The notes: a model not told the origin generated them from the letters alone. 22,005 nucleotides of DNA from JACTUC01 sp964477685 (GCA_964477685.1 CAYZHK010000021.1:1-22005), one strand, 5' to 3'; numbered from the stretch's first letter, positions 6,854 to 14,582 are shown. A program made the numbers and translations.

Positions 6854-7248
6854 TGTCTGTTCCCCGCTACTGGCGCGAGATACCTGAAAGGACAAGGTTT
6901 GAGGGCGCAAAGTGCAAAAAGTGTGGCCATGTGATCTACCCCCCGAGGGGGAGGTGCGACAAGTGCGGCTCCTTCGAGTTTACCCCTTATAAGCTTCCAG
7001 ACAGAGGAAAACTCCTCTCTTTCACTGTGGTTCGGAGCCCGCCAAAAGGCTTTGAGAGACTCTCCCCCTATATACTCGGCATAGTCGAGTTGGAGGATGG
7101 AACCAGAATGACCTCCCAGATCACCGACGTGAACCACAAGGACGTCTCAATAGGGATGTCGCTGGAGGCTGTCTTCAGGAAAATAACCGAGGACGGCGAC
7201 GCTGGCATCATACAATATGCCCTCAAGTTTAGACCCGCCTTCAGGTAG
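6853..7248 (+). CDS. DUF35 zinc-ribbon/OB-fold protein bridging thiolase and HMG-CoA synthase
   Basis: The 131-residue protein has an N-terminal rubredoxin-like zinc ribbon, C21/C24 and C35/C38 (AKCKKCG and GRCDKCG), followed by an OB fold (about 45-131) with the YILGIVELEDGTR signature of DUF35. In the archaeal thiolase/HMG-CoA synthase complex the DUF35 subunit links the two enzymes and forms part of a shared CoA-binding site. Its coupled position behind both genes is the usual arrangement, so the same role is well supported here. The ATG overlaps the thiolase stop by one base. The gene ends the operon. Confidence 0.92.
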   Translation: MSVPRYWREIPERTRFEGAKCKKCGHVIYPPRGRCDKCGSFEFTPYKLPDRGKLLSFTVVRSPPKGFERLSPYILGIVELEDGTRMTSQITDVNHKDVSIGMSLEAVFRKITEDGDAGIIQYALKFRPAFR

Positions 7249-7250
7249 CC

Positions 7251-7270
7251 CTATAAACTATTTTAGATAC
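7251..7270 (+). promoter_or_regulatory. TATA-like promoter element for the HTH/ATP-cone/NrdD-like gene
   Basis: The 51-base gap between the mevalonate operon and the next gene contains ctataaactattttagata, with two overlapping TATA-like stretches. They would start transcription around 7280-7292, giving a leader of at most about 20 bases before the TTG at 7300. Confidence 0.4.
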
Positions 7271-7299
7271 AACCATCCAATCTAGCTCTGGGGTTTCCT

Positions 7300-9585
7300 T
7301 TGTCATCAAAGAACCTGCTAGAGTCGATACTCTCTGCCCTTTCCAATGAGGTTAGGGCAGAGGTACTGAAGTTGATCAGCAGGGATGGCCCTCTCTCATT
7401 CACCGAGATAATGGAAAAGCTGGAGATGAACCCGAAGACTGACGCAGGTAAGTTCGGCTACCACCTCCGAATGCTCACCGAGGCAGAACTCCTGTCGGCA
7501 GACGAGGCCTCTGGGAAATACTATCTCACCGTCTTCGGGCAGGAGGTATCAAACTTCATCTACGGCGTTGAGGACGCCGTCAGACGAAAGAAAGGCGAGA
7601 TGCTGGTGCGCACCTCTAGCCTTACCATAGAGCCCTTTGAGAGGAAGAAGATAGTCGAGGCATTGATCCGCGAGGCCAATGTCCCCAGAAAGCTTGCGGA
7701 GTCGATTTCAAAGGAAGCCGAGGACAGGCTGAAGCGGCCCCAGGTCAGATATCTCACAGCCGCGCTGATCAGGGAGTTCGTGAACGCCATTCTTCTTGAG
7801 AAGGGCCTCGAGGAGTACCGTCATTCGCTGACAAGGCTCGGGCAGCCCGTCTACGATGTCACTACAACCATCAAGAGCGCCGGGTACAAAGACTATCCGT
7901 CGCCGGAGCGCGTTCATGCCCTCGCAGGCGACGCCGTATTCGAAGAGTATATGTACCTAAAGGTCCTCCCCAGGACCATTGCTGATGCCCACCTGAGCGG
8001 TGCCATCCATATCAACAATGCCAACTATTGGGTCCTGCGGCCGGCGGACATCCAGCACGACATCCGCCCGTTCCTGTGTGGCAAGATGCCGGCCGATGGG
8101 ACCGGCATTGCCCTTCCCTCGCACCCTGCTCCTAAGTCGCTCAAGGGGGCGTTGTACACCATCGATGCCCTTCTTACCTCTTCCTCCGCCCTCTGCTCAA
8201 ATGCCCAGTCCATAAGCTTCTTCAATGTCTTTCTCGCCCCCTACATCAAGGACATGAAGGAGGCAGACATCAAGAACATCCTCAGGGACTTCCTGTACAG
8301 CCTCAACGAAAAATTCAACGGCATATCCAACTCCACAATTGCCTTCAATGTAGAGCTGGAGGTCCCTGAATTCTTGGAAAAGGTGAAGGCGCCCAGCCCC
8401 GAGGGGGAGAAGGGCGTTTATGGGGATTATTCGGATCAAACCCTCCGCCTTTTGGGGGCCCTCTTGGACCTGATGAATGAGGGCGACGGAGCTTCCAAGC
8501 CGCTCCTCAACCCCGTCATCTTCCTTAAGATGAGGAAGAAGGCCTACGCAACAAATGCTGCAAATGAATGCCTGATGAAAGCTTACGAGCTGGCTGAGCG
8601 GTGGGGAAACGTATTCTTCGTTAACCAATCCCTCCCCTGGCAGACCGAAAACGTGTCCTACAGCTCGAATCTCGCTCGTGTCGACTCCTCTTGGAAAGAT
8701 TGGGAGAGTGGCACACTTAGAGTCGGATCGCTGGATAATATCGCTATCAACCTCCCGAGGATCGCCTACGGGTCCAAGGGAGACGATGACAAGTTCGACG
8801 AGCAGCTCAAGGAGATGCTGGAGCTTGCGCGGGAAGCTCTCGTCATAAAGCGCCACGTGATGAATGACCGCGTCCAGTCTGACAACCTCCTCCCCCTCTT
8901 CAGGGAAGAGATTGACGACAGCGGATACTTCAGGCTCAGCGACTCCCCTGGTCTGATAAGCTATGTGGGCCTCCCCGAGGCTGTGAAATACCATACAGGT
9001 TTGGAAATCTCAGACAATGAGGACGCGCTCCGCTTCGCCGTCAAAGCCGTGAGGCAGATAGATGAGTATTCTTCCCGATCGCAACCTTCCATTAGGCTTC
9101 TTTCCTCCAGCATCACCTTTGAGCCAGCTGCCCAGAGGCTGACGAACCTGGACATAGCGGCGGGTTACCTCAAAGCCAAATCAGCGGAGTGCTATACCGA
9201 GCACTCCAATCTTCCGCTAACTGTGGCGATACCGCTCAAGTCGAGGCTCAAGAATGAGGAGATCTTCCAGCAGATCACCCGGGGAGGGCACCTCTTCGAT
9301 ATACGGCTGGGCGAACCATTCCCGACCATCAACCTCTTGGCCAACTACACCAAGAGGATATTCGAGACGACGGGCATAGGCCTCCTGACCTTCACACGGG
9401 ACTATACCTTCTGCGTCCACTGCTCCACTGTCTCGTATGGCCTGCACACCAAATGCCCCAAATGCGCTTATGATGGTAATCGGCTGGTGTTCTATACAAA
9501 AACCTTCGGCAGGTACAAGTCTTCTAAGGCATGGAGCCAGAGCGAGCGGGACTTTGCCTTCAATAGCAAGCGCTCAGCGCTTTAG
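7300..9585 (+). CDS. Winged HTH / ATP-cone / class III ribonucleotide reductase (NrdD)-like fusion, probably not a normal reductase
   Basis: The 761-residue protein has three parts. Residues 10-90 are an ArsR-like winged HTH (SNEVRAEVLKLI, a SFTEIMEKL helix, GYHLRMLTEAELL). Residues 100-190 are an ATP-cone, the nucleotide-sensing domain of reductases and NrdR. Residues 200-761 resemble anaerobic NrdD, with matching segments such as FNVFLAPYIKD, INLPRIAYG and a C-terminal zinc site (C705, C708, C719, C722). C260 fits the first conserved NrdD cysteine. Where NrdD normally has the thiyl-radical Cys (a CCRL- or GCRS-type loop before INLPRI), this protein reads YSSNLAR: S455-S456. The glycyl-radical region is also altered (YTKTFGRYKSS, G737 kept). 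No NrdG activase is next to it. It may be a nucleotide-sensing regulator made from a reductase scaffold; a divergent active enzyme is the alternative. The TTG start is the only upstream choice. It converges on NAC, sharing four bases. Confidence 0.85.
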   Translation: MSSKNLLESILSALSNEVRAEVLKLISRDGPLSFTEIMEKLEMNPKTDAGKFGYHLRMLTEAELLSADEASGKYYLTVFGQEVSNFIYGVEDAVRRKKGEMLVRTSSLTIEPFERKKIVEALIREANVPRKLAESISKEAEDRLKRPQVRYLTAALIREFVNAILLEKGLEEYRHSLTRLGQPVYDVTTTIKSAGYKDYPSPERVHALAGDAVFEEYMYLKVLPRTIADAHLSGAIHINNANYWVLRPADIQHDIRPFLCGKMPADGTGIALPSHPAPKSLKGALYTIDALLTSSSALCSNAQSISFFNVFLAPYIKDMKEADIKNILRDFLYSLNEKFNGISNSTIAFNVELEVPEFLEKVKAPSPEGEKGVYGDYSDQTLRLLGALLDLMNEGDGASKPLLNPVIFLKMRKKAYATNAANECLMKAYELAERWGNVFFVNQSLPWQTENVSYSSNLARVDSSWKDWESGTLRVGSLDNIAINLPRIAYGSKGDDDKFDEQLKEMLELAREALVIKRHVMNDRVQSDNLLPLFREEIDDSGYFRLSDSPGLISYVGLPEAVKYHTGLEISDNEDALRFAVKAVRQIDEYSSRSQPSIRLLSSSITFEPAAQRLTNLDIAAGYLKAKSAECYTEHSNLPLTVAIPLKSRLKNEEIFQQITRGGHLFDIRLGEPFPTINLLANYTKRIFETTGIGLLTFTRDYTFCVHCSTVSYGLHTKCPKCAYDGNRLVFYTKTFGRYKSSKAWSQSERDFAFNSKRSAL

Positions 9586-9929
9586 CCCTTCAGCATCATT
9601 ATGGCCTGGGCAAGATCGCCATTTGCGGTCTCCAGTGCCTTCTTGGCAACCTCAAGGCTGGCCCCTGTCTGAGCCGAGACCAGCTGGGCATCCTCGTCGG
9701 TGACCTCCAACTTTACCTCGGCGGATTCCACCTTCTCCTCCATCGCCTCGCCCACAATCTGGTACATGGTCTGACCGCTCACCTTCATAATGGTCACCTG
9801 CGGATCTGCAATCACCAAGTTCTTACCCTTCATGCTGAAGGTAACCTTGGAGACTCCTGGCATCTCCTCCAGGCCCATCCCCATCCGTTGCATCATCCTG
9901 CGGGCCTCTCTAGGGTTTATCCTTTTCAC
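9582..9929 (-). CDS. nac: Nascent polypeptide-associated complex protein (archaeal NAC, NAC + UBA domains)
   Basis: Archaeal NAC is a homodimer that binds nascent chains at the ribosome. The 115-residue protein has the N-terminal basic INPREARRMMQRMGM segment that contacts the ribosome, the NAC beta-barrel (about 20-75, including VTFSMKGKNLVIADPQV) and a C-terminal UBA domain (about 80-115, DAQLVSAQTGASLEVAKKALETANGDLAQAI). A start is set by the Shine-Dalgarno GAGGTGG at 9942-9936, which points to GTG 9929; the longer TTG start at 9944 would place the site inside the gene. The upstream PUA gene ends within that site. The stop codon overlaps that of the converging NrdD-like gene by four bases. 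Confidence 0.93.
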   Translation of the reverse strand: MKRINPREARRMMQRMGMGLEEMPGVSKVTFSMKGKNLVIADPQVTIMKVSGQTMYQIVGEAMEEKVESAEVKLEVTDEDAQLVSAQTGASLEVAKKALETANGDLAQAIMMLKG

Positions 9930-9940
9930 AGCACTCCACC

Positions 9941-10450
9941 TCAATCTCCCAAATCCGGCTCAGTTCCCTTCCTAACCTTAACTGCCATGCCTATTTTAAA
10001 GCGTTTCATCTCCTTGCCGGTCAGCACTGCCCGCCCGGTTGCAAGGACATTGTCCGCGAAGTCGGTCACCAGGACCTCCTCGCCCGCCCGTATCTCCGGA
10101 TCTGCAGAGAGGACGTGTTTGGCAAACAGGTTGTGCCCTGTCTTTATGACATCTACCACGTCATCCACAACAACGACCCGGTACTTTGGCGGCTCCAGTG
10201 AACGGGCAAGCCGCACCGCCCCCTCCGGGCCCAGTGCCAGGTATCCATCTGCCGGTCTGAGCGTAGCCAGGAGCTTGCCCTGGTGGTAGATGCCCTTCAC
10301 CTTTCCAGTCTTTCTGGACCTTATTACCCCAAGATCCTGAGGGAAGATCTTATTCCCGCAGCCTTTGCCGAACTGGTGGTCCGCCACGGCCCGGATCCTT
10401 ATCAGGTCCTCTCCGCTGGCCGGGTCACAGGTAGGTCCCGCTGTTTCCAA
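9941..10450 (-). CDS. Universal archaeal PUA-domain protein
   Basis: The protein matches the small archaeal PUA-domain family: an N-terminal ADHQFGKGCGNKIFP segment, a central domain with ATLRPADGYLALG, and a C-terminal PUA domain (last 75 residues: KYRVVVVDDVVDVIKTGHNLFAKHVLSADP, then GEEVLVTDFADNVLATGRAVLT). PUA domains bind structured RNA, and this family resembles the RNA-binding parts of tRNA-guanine transglycosylase and pseudouridine synthases, but its target is unknown. The start is uncertain. TTG 10450 has GGAAGGAGG eight bases before it and would overlap the PAN end by 26 bases; GTG 10387 lies just after the PAN stop and is closer to the family's usual N-terminus. An ATG at 10501 seems too far upstream. 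It lies between PAN and NAC in one tight reverse operon. Confidence 0.82.
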   Translation of the reverse strand: METAGPTCDPASGEDLIRIRAVADHQFGKGCGNKIFPQDLGVIRSRKTGKVKGIYHQGKLLATLRPADGYLALGPEGAVRLARSLEPPKYRVVVVDDVVDVIKTGHNLFAKHVLSADPEIRAGEEVLVTDFADNVLATGRAVLTGKEMKRFKIGMAVKVRKGTEPDLGD

Positions 10451-11612
10451 TCTTCGGGCCCTCCTTCCTGAGGAGCTTAGAGATTGCGCTGGCAAAATCA
10501 TTCTTGGTTATGATATCCCGGGAGCTGCGGATCGCGAACATCCCAGCTTCGGTGCAGATCGCCTTAATCTGGGCACCAGTGGCGCCTTCTGTCACCTTGG
10601 CAAGCTCCTCCGACCGGATTTCGCTGTCCACATTCATCTTTTGGAGGTGAATCCTAAATACCGCCTCCCTCCCACGCTGGTCGGGCGCCGGTATCTCGAG
10701 GACCCTGTCGAACCTGCCTGGCCGGAGAAGAGCAGGATCCAAGAGGTCGATCCTGTTGGTTGCCCCAATTATCTTGACCTCGCCCTTGGCGCTGAAGCCG
10801 TCCATCTCGCTCAGCAGCTGGAGCAAGGTCCTCTGGACTTCCCTCTCCCCGCTGATGCTGATGTCTGCCCTCCTGCCCCCGACCGCGTCTATCTCGTCGA
10901 TGAAGACCACGCTTGGCGCCTTGGCATTGGCCAGCTGGAAAAGCTCCCTCACCATTCGTGAGCCTTCACCGATGTACTTCTGAACGAGCTCGGAGGCGAC
11001 AACCTTTATGAAAGTTGCCTTCGTCTCCCTTGCCACTGCCTTGGCGAGCAGAGTCTTGCCGCACCCCGGCGGCCCATACAGCAGAACCCCCTTTAGCGGC
11101 TCTATGCCAACCTTTTCGAAGATCTCGGGCTTGAGCAGGGGCAGCTCAACCAGCTCCCTGAGCTCCCTTATCTGCTCATCCAGGCCGCCGATCTCCGAAT
11201 AGCTGACCCTCGGAACCTCCAGCACTTCCATTGCCTTCACATATATGTCGAGGGAATCGGGCAGCAGCTCCAGGATCGCAAAGTTCCGCTGGCTCAGTGC
11301 AACCCTCTTCCCTGGTGTCAGCTTGCCAACGTCGACTGATTTCATGACATTTACAATGAGGGAGGGTCCAGTCGAGCTTTTGACCACAGCCCTACCGTCC
11401 TCCAGAAGGTCCGTCACGTTTCCCTCGACGTGCGGGGGGATGGTGAGCTTCTCGATCTCTGCTCTGAGTATCTGTATCTCCCTCTGCAAGCGCTCCCTCT
11501 CGAAAACCCAGTCCCGCCGGTCCGTTTCGAGCTCCAGTATTCTCTGCTCGAGCTTCCTGACCTGCATCAGGACCGGCATTACGTCATCCTTTACTTCGCT
11601 GTTAGCGCTCAT
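10425..11612 (-). CDS. pan: Proteasome-activating nucleotidase (PAN), AAA+ ATPase
   Basis: PAN is a hexameric ring that unfolds proteins and feeds them to the 20S proteasome. The 395-residue protein has an N-terminal coiled coil (about 15-60), an OB domain (about 62-130), and the AAA+ module: Walker A GPPGCGKT (about 180-187), pore-loop KYIGEG, Walker B VVFIDEID (about 235-242), sensor GATNR and the arginine-finger segment RPGRFDR. The C-terminus ends TYL, with Tyr second from last as in the HbYX motif that opens the proteasome gate, although the first position is Thr and not strongly hydrophobic. The ATG at 11612 is chosen because GGTGG lies six bases before it; GTG 11621 would add three residues. 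It is divergent from MBF1 and leads the PUA-NAC operon. No proteasome subunits are in the window. Confidence 0.95.
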   Translation of the reverse strand: MSANSEVKDDVMPVLMQVRKLEQRILELETDRRDWVFERERLQREIQILRAEIEKLTIPPHVEGNVTDLLEDGRAVVKSSTGPSLIVNVMKSVDVGKLTPGKRVALSQRNFAILELLPDSLDIYVKAMEVLEVPRVSYSEIGGLDEQIRELRELVELPLLKPEIFEKVGIEPLKGVLLYGPPGCGKTLLAKAVARETKATFIKVVASELVQKYIGEGSRMVRELFQLANAKAPSVVFIDEIDAVGGRRADISISGEREVQRTLLQLLSEMDGFSAKGEVKIIGATNRIDLLDPALLRPGRFDRVLEIPAPDQRGREAVFRIHLQKMNVDSEIRSEELAKVTEGATGAQIKAICTEAGMFAIRSSRDIITKNDFASAISKLLRKEGPKIGNSGTYL

Positions 11613-11677
11613 CAGTGCCACCAGAAATAAATTTTAGATTAGCCTTACTTCAAGTAACATTTAGAACGGTGCCTTTT
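11613..11677. promoter_or_regulatory. Divergent promoter region between PAN and MBF1
   Basis: The 65-base gap contains the AT-rich stretch aaataaattttaga at 11626-11639, which reads as a TATA-like box in either direction. A GGTG at 11669-11672 sits six bases before the MBF1 ATG, and GGTGG serves PAN on the other strand. Which strand the TATA element drives cannot be told by eye. Confidence 0.35.
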
Positions 11678-12172
11678 ATGAATTGTGAGATATGCGGCAG
11701 GAAGATGCAGGGCAGGCCGATCCAGATCTCTATCGAGCGTTCGGTACTAACTGTATGTGCGGAGTGCTCCAGGTTCGGTACCCGTGTAGATAGGAAGACT
11801 GCCGCAAAGATTGAGCAGAATGTCCCACGACCCGGCATCAGGAAACCTCTCCCGGTCCAAACCCCACGCAGGGACCAGTTGGGCGAATTTATGCTGGTGG
11901 ACAACTTCGGCTCCGCCATAAGGAAAGCCAGGGAATCTGCTCGGATGACAAGGGAAGATTTTGCCAGAAGGCTTGGGGAAAAGGACTCGGTGATAAGGAG
12001 AGTCGAGTCCGGCGAGATGTGCCCCACAGCCGAACTGACAGGGAAAATCGAGCGGCTCCTGAAGATCAGGCTTAAGGCAACCATCGACTCCTCGGTGAAA
12101 GGGTCAGAACCTTCCCCTAGCAACCTCACCCTGGGAGACGTGGCTATATTGCGCGAAGGTCGAAACGCTTGA
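11678..12172 (+). CDS. Multiprotein bridging factor MBF1 (zinc ribbon + HTH)
   Basis: The 164-residue protein begins with a zinc ribbon (C3, C6, C27, C30: MNCEICG and CAECSRFG), followed by a linker and a Cro/XRE helix-turn-helix (about 75-135, FGSAIRKARESARMTREDFARRLGEKDSVIRRVESGEMCPT) and the family C-terminal TLGDVAIL segment. Archaeal MBF1 is the relative of the eukaryotic coactivator and associates with the translation machinery in some species. The ATG at 11678 starts directly at the conserved zinc ribbon and has GGTG upstream; the longer frame from 11615 is mostly promoter. It overlaps HflX by one base (TGATG), so the two are translationally coupled, with aTrm56 and TFE downstream. Confidence 0.94.
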   Translation: MNCEICGRKMQGRPIQISIERSVLTVCAECSRFGTRVDRKTAAKIEQNVPRPGIRKPLPVQTPRRDQLGEFMLVDNFGSAIRKARESARMTREDFARRLGEKDSVIRRVESGEMCPTAELTGKIERLLKIRLKATIDSSVKGSEPSPSNLTLGDVAILREGRNA

Positions 12173-13452
12173 TGCAGCAGCCTCTAAAGGCAATTCTGGT
12201 GGAAGTGAGGCGCTCGGATAGCGGGAGCGGGCTGCCAGAGCTGCGGCAACTGGCAGAGTCGGCCGGCTATCTGGTGGCTTTGGAATTCCAACAGGTAAGA
12301 GCCCTGGACTCCTCCTTCTGCGTCGGCAGGGGAAAAGCCAGGGAGATAGCGGAAAGGGCATCTTTGATAGGGCCCGCCAAGGTCATTTTCAACAACCGGC
12401 TGAAGCCGACCCAGAGGTACAACCTTACGAAGCTGATACACCTCGAGGTCATGGACCGCTTCCAGCTCATCTTGGAGATCTTTACCAGCCGCGCCGGGAC
12501 GGTGGAGGCGAAGTGCCAGATAGAACTGGCCGGGCTCCAATATGAGCTTCCAATGGCGAGGGAAAACGTCCGCCTGGCGAAGTTAGGCGAGCTCCCGGGC
12601 TTTCACGGACTGGGGAAGTACCAGGCCGACGTCTATTCAACCATGATAAAGCGGAGGATTACTCACCTGAGGAGGAAGCTTGAGGGGATCAGCAAGAGAA
12701 AGTCCCTCAACCGCACCCGGAGAAGGGAGCAGTCCCTCTTCAACATCGCCCTAACCGGCTACACCTCTGGGGGGAAGACCACCCTCTTCAACAGGCTCGC
12801 CCAGGAGTCGCTCCCCGAGGGGGAGGGCCTCTTTACAACCCTTTCGACAATCACCCGGGGGGTCCCAATTGCAGGCAGGAAAGTGCTCTTTTCGGACACC
12901 GTAGGGTTCATAGACGACCTTCCCCACCTGTTGGTGGAGGCATTCTACTCTACCCTTGAGGAAGTCTCCCTCGCCGACCGGGTGATCCTGGTCATTGACG
13001 CCTCAGATCCCCAGGGGGAGTTTGAAAGGAAGCTAAAGACCTGCATCTCCACACTCAACGAGATCGGCGTCTTCAACAGCAAAATACTTCCTGTCCTCAA
13101 TAAGGCCGACAAGGCCCTTGAGTGCCCACTCAAGGCGGAATCGGTGAAGAGCGTTCTTGGGAGCGCTCCGGTCACAATTTCTGCCAGGAAGGGAGCAGGA
13201 CTTGAGGATCTGCTGGCCTCAATCGCACGCTCCCTCCCCCCCATAAGGGTGTTTAGACTGCGCATCCCCAAAGGCACAGAGGCCGAAGAGACAAAATCCC
13301 AGATCCTGAAGATATCAAGGACGGAATCAGTCAGCTATACCGAGGATGGCATCTCGATGATAGTGGAAGTTGCGGCATCAAACATACCCAGATTGGAAAG
13401 GATGAAGAAGGAGCAGAGGATAGTATCCATGGAATTTGCGGAGACTGGATGA
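12172..13452 (+). CDS. hflX: GTPase HflX (ribosome-associated)
   Basis: HflX binds the large ribosomal subunit and splits or rescues stalled ribosomes. The 426-residue protein has the N-terminal HflX glycine-rich domain (VGRGKAREI at 51-59, then a region with ELAGLQYELPMAR near 118), a coiled linker with many Arg/Lys (about 155-188), and the G domain: G1 GYTSGGKT (196-203), G2 around FTTLSTITR, G3 DTVGF (242-246), G4 NKAD (310-313) and G5 SARKG. G1 has Gly-Gly where GYTNAGKS is usual. A C-terminal domain of about 70 residues follows. The ATG at 12172 overlaps the MBF1 stop; TTG 12169 would add one residue. aTrm56 starts right after its stop. Confidence 0.94.
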   Translation: MQQPLKAILVEVRRSDSGSGLPELRQLAESAGYLVALEFQQVRALDSSFCVGRGKAREIAERASLIGPAKVIFNNRLKPTQRYNLTKLIHLEVMDRFQLILEIFTSRAGTVEAKCQIELAGLQYELPMARENVRLAKLGELPGFHGLGKYQADVYSTMIKRRITHLRRKLEGISKRKSLNRTRRREQSLFNIALTGYTSGGKTTLFNRLAQESLPEGEGLFTTLSTITRGVPIAGRKVLFSDTVGFIDDLPHLLVEAFYSTLEEVSLADRVILVIDASDPQGEFERKLKTCISTLNEIGVFNSKILPVLNKADKALECPLKAESVKSVLGSAPVTISARKGAGLEDLLASIARSLPPIRVFRLRIPKGTEAEETKSQILKISRTESVSYTEDGISMIVEVAASNIPRLERMKKEQRIVSMEFAETG

Positions 13453-13453
13453 T

Positions 13454-13987
13454 TTGGCTGGACTTTTTGTACTGAGGCTGGGGCATAGGCCAGCCCGCGA
13501 TAAGAGGATCACCACCCACGTCTGCCTTGTGGCCCGTGCATTCGGCGCCAGCGGGGCATACATCGCCGGTGTAAGGGACGACTCGATAAGGCTCACCCTT
13601 GAAAAGATCGTTGGGACATGGGGCGGCCCATTCTCTGTCGAGCATCTGCCCAATCCCCTCGGCTTCATCCGCGAATGGAAACGGAAGGGAGGGAAAGTGG
13701 TCCACCTGACGATGTATGGGCTGCCCCTCCGGCAGAGGGCCAGGGAGATCTCATCTCTCGGGGAGGATGTTCTGATAGTTGTTGGCAGCGAAAAGGTCCC
13801 CCGGGAATACTTCCAGGTGGCCGACTACAACGTTTCGGTTGGGCCCCAGCCGCACTCTGAGGTGGCTGCGCTCGCGATCCTCCTCGACCGGCTGACCAAT
13901 GGTGCATGGGAGGAAAGGGAGTTCGAGGGGGCGAAGGCAAGGATTTTACCATCGGAAAAGGGTAAGGCCGTGCAGCAATTACGTTGA
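13454..13987 (+). CDS. tRNA (cytidine(56)-2'-O)-methyltransferase aTrm56
   Basis: aTrm56 methylates the ribose of C56 in the T loop of archaeal tRNAs using S-adenosylmethionine. The 177-residue protein shows the SPOUT methyltransferase features of the family: LRLGHRPARDKRITTHV at the start, GGPFSVEHL, VVHLTMYGL, and the knot region IVVGSEKVPREYFQVADYNVSVGPQPHSEVAALAILLDRL near the C-terminus. TTG 13454, directly after the HflX stop, fits the family's short N-terminus; TTG 13436 would overlap HflX by 17 bases. It forms one transcript with MBF1 and HflX. TFE follows after a 78-base gap that may hold its own promoter. Confidence 0.9.
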   Translation: MAGLFVLRLGHRPARDKRITTHVCLVARAFGASGAYIAGVRDDSIRLTLEKIVGTWGGPFSVEHLPNPLGFIREWKRKGGKVVHLTMYGLPLRQRAREISSLGEDVLIVVGSEKVPREYFQVADYNVSVGPQPHSEVAALAILLDRLTNGAWEEREFEGAKARILPSEKGKAVQQLR

Positions 13988-13994
13988 AAAAAGA

Positions 13995-14065
13995 AAGATA
14001 TTTTATGAGATTTGTTCAATATAGACGTGGGACCGCTCCATTGATCGCCCTCGATGTGATAGTTT
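13995..14065 (+). promoter_or_regulatory. Upstream region of TFE with TATA-like element
   Basis: The gap begins with an A-rich stretch and agatattttatga (13999-14010), a plausible TATA box, with a second candidate, ttcaatatagac, at 14016-14027. Either would give TFE a leader of roughly 20-35 bases. No clear Shine-Dalgarno precedes ATG 14066. Confidence 0.3.
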
Positions 14066-14563
14066 ATGTCAAATCTAGGCTTGGTTGCCGTTGCAAGGGA
14101 ACTGGTCGGGGAGGAGGCAGTACAGCTGATAAAGATCCTCTCCGAGCAGGAGGAGACAACGGACGATGAGCTCATCCAGAAGACCGGCATCAAGCTGAAC
14201 AATCTCAGAAAGCTTCTCTACCAGCTCTTCGAGCAGAACCTGGTCTCCTACCGGAGGGTAAGGGACAAGGATGCTGGCTGGTTTAAGTACTATTGGCGCA
14301 TAAACCGCACAGGCCTCAACATCGTCCTCAATGCCAAGAAGAAGAAAGTACTCTCCAAGCTAAAGGAGCGGATGGAATACGAGACCAGCAACATGTTCTT
14401 CTACTGCCCGACGGACAACCTGAGATTCGTCTTCGACGAGGCAATGGAGACCAATTTCCAGTGCACTGTCTGCGGCGGGCGGCTGGAAAGCCTTCAGAAC
14501 AAGGAGATAATCGCCATCCTAAAGATCAAGATCGATGAGATAGAGAAGAACCTCACCGAATGA
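14066..14563 (+). CDS. Transcription factor E alpha subunit (TFE)
   Basis: TFE-alpha assists promoter opening by archaeal RNA polymerase and is the relative of the TFIIE large subunit. The 165-residue protein has the extended winged helix (about 1-90, TTDDELIQKTGIKLNNLRKLLYQLFEQNLVSYRRVRD, GWFKYYWRIN), a linker helix (about 88-108) and a C-terminal zinc ribbon (about 112-140, FFYCPTD, FDEAMETNFQCTVCGGRLE). The ribbon has C114, C133 and C136, but the fourth ligand position, usually Cys, is Asp117. The TFE fold signature FDEAME is intact, so the identity is firm. It is the last gene of the MBF1-HflX-aTrm56 cluster and is followed closely by tRNA-Val. Confidence 0.94.
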   Translation: MSNLGLVAVARELVGEEAVQLIKILSEQEETTDDELIQKTGIKLNNLRKLLYQLFEQNLVSYRRVRDKDAGWFKYYWRINRTGLNIVLNAKKKKVLSKLKERMEYETSNMFFYCPTDNLRFVFDEAMETNFQCTVCGGRLESLQNKEIIAILKIKIDEIEKNLTE

Positions 14564-14568
14564 GACGC

Positions 14569-14582
14569 GAAAAAATATTAGG
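14569..14582 (+). promoter_or_regulatory. TATA-like box for tRNA-Val
   Basis: The sequence gaaaaaatattag lies about 25-35 bases before the tRNA-Val 5' end, directly after the TFE stop, which is the expected place for an archaeal TATA box. Confidence 0.45.

Noticed and set aside
8197..8994. A 265-codon open frame on the minus strand inside the NrdD-like gene
   Set aside because: It is antisense to a well-supported coding region, has no recognisable domain, and reflects the GC-rich codon pattern of the real gene.
10365..10961. A 198-codon plus-strand frame over the PAN/PUA junction
   Set aside because: Antisense to PAN, whose AAA+ motifs are unmistakable.
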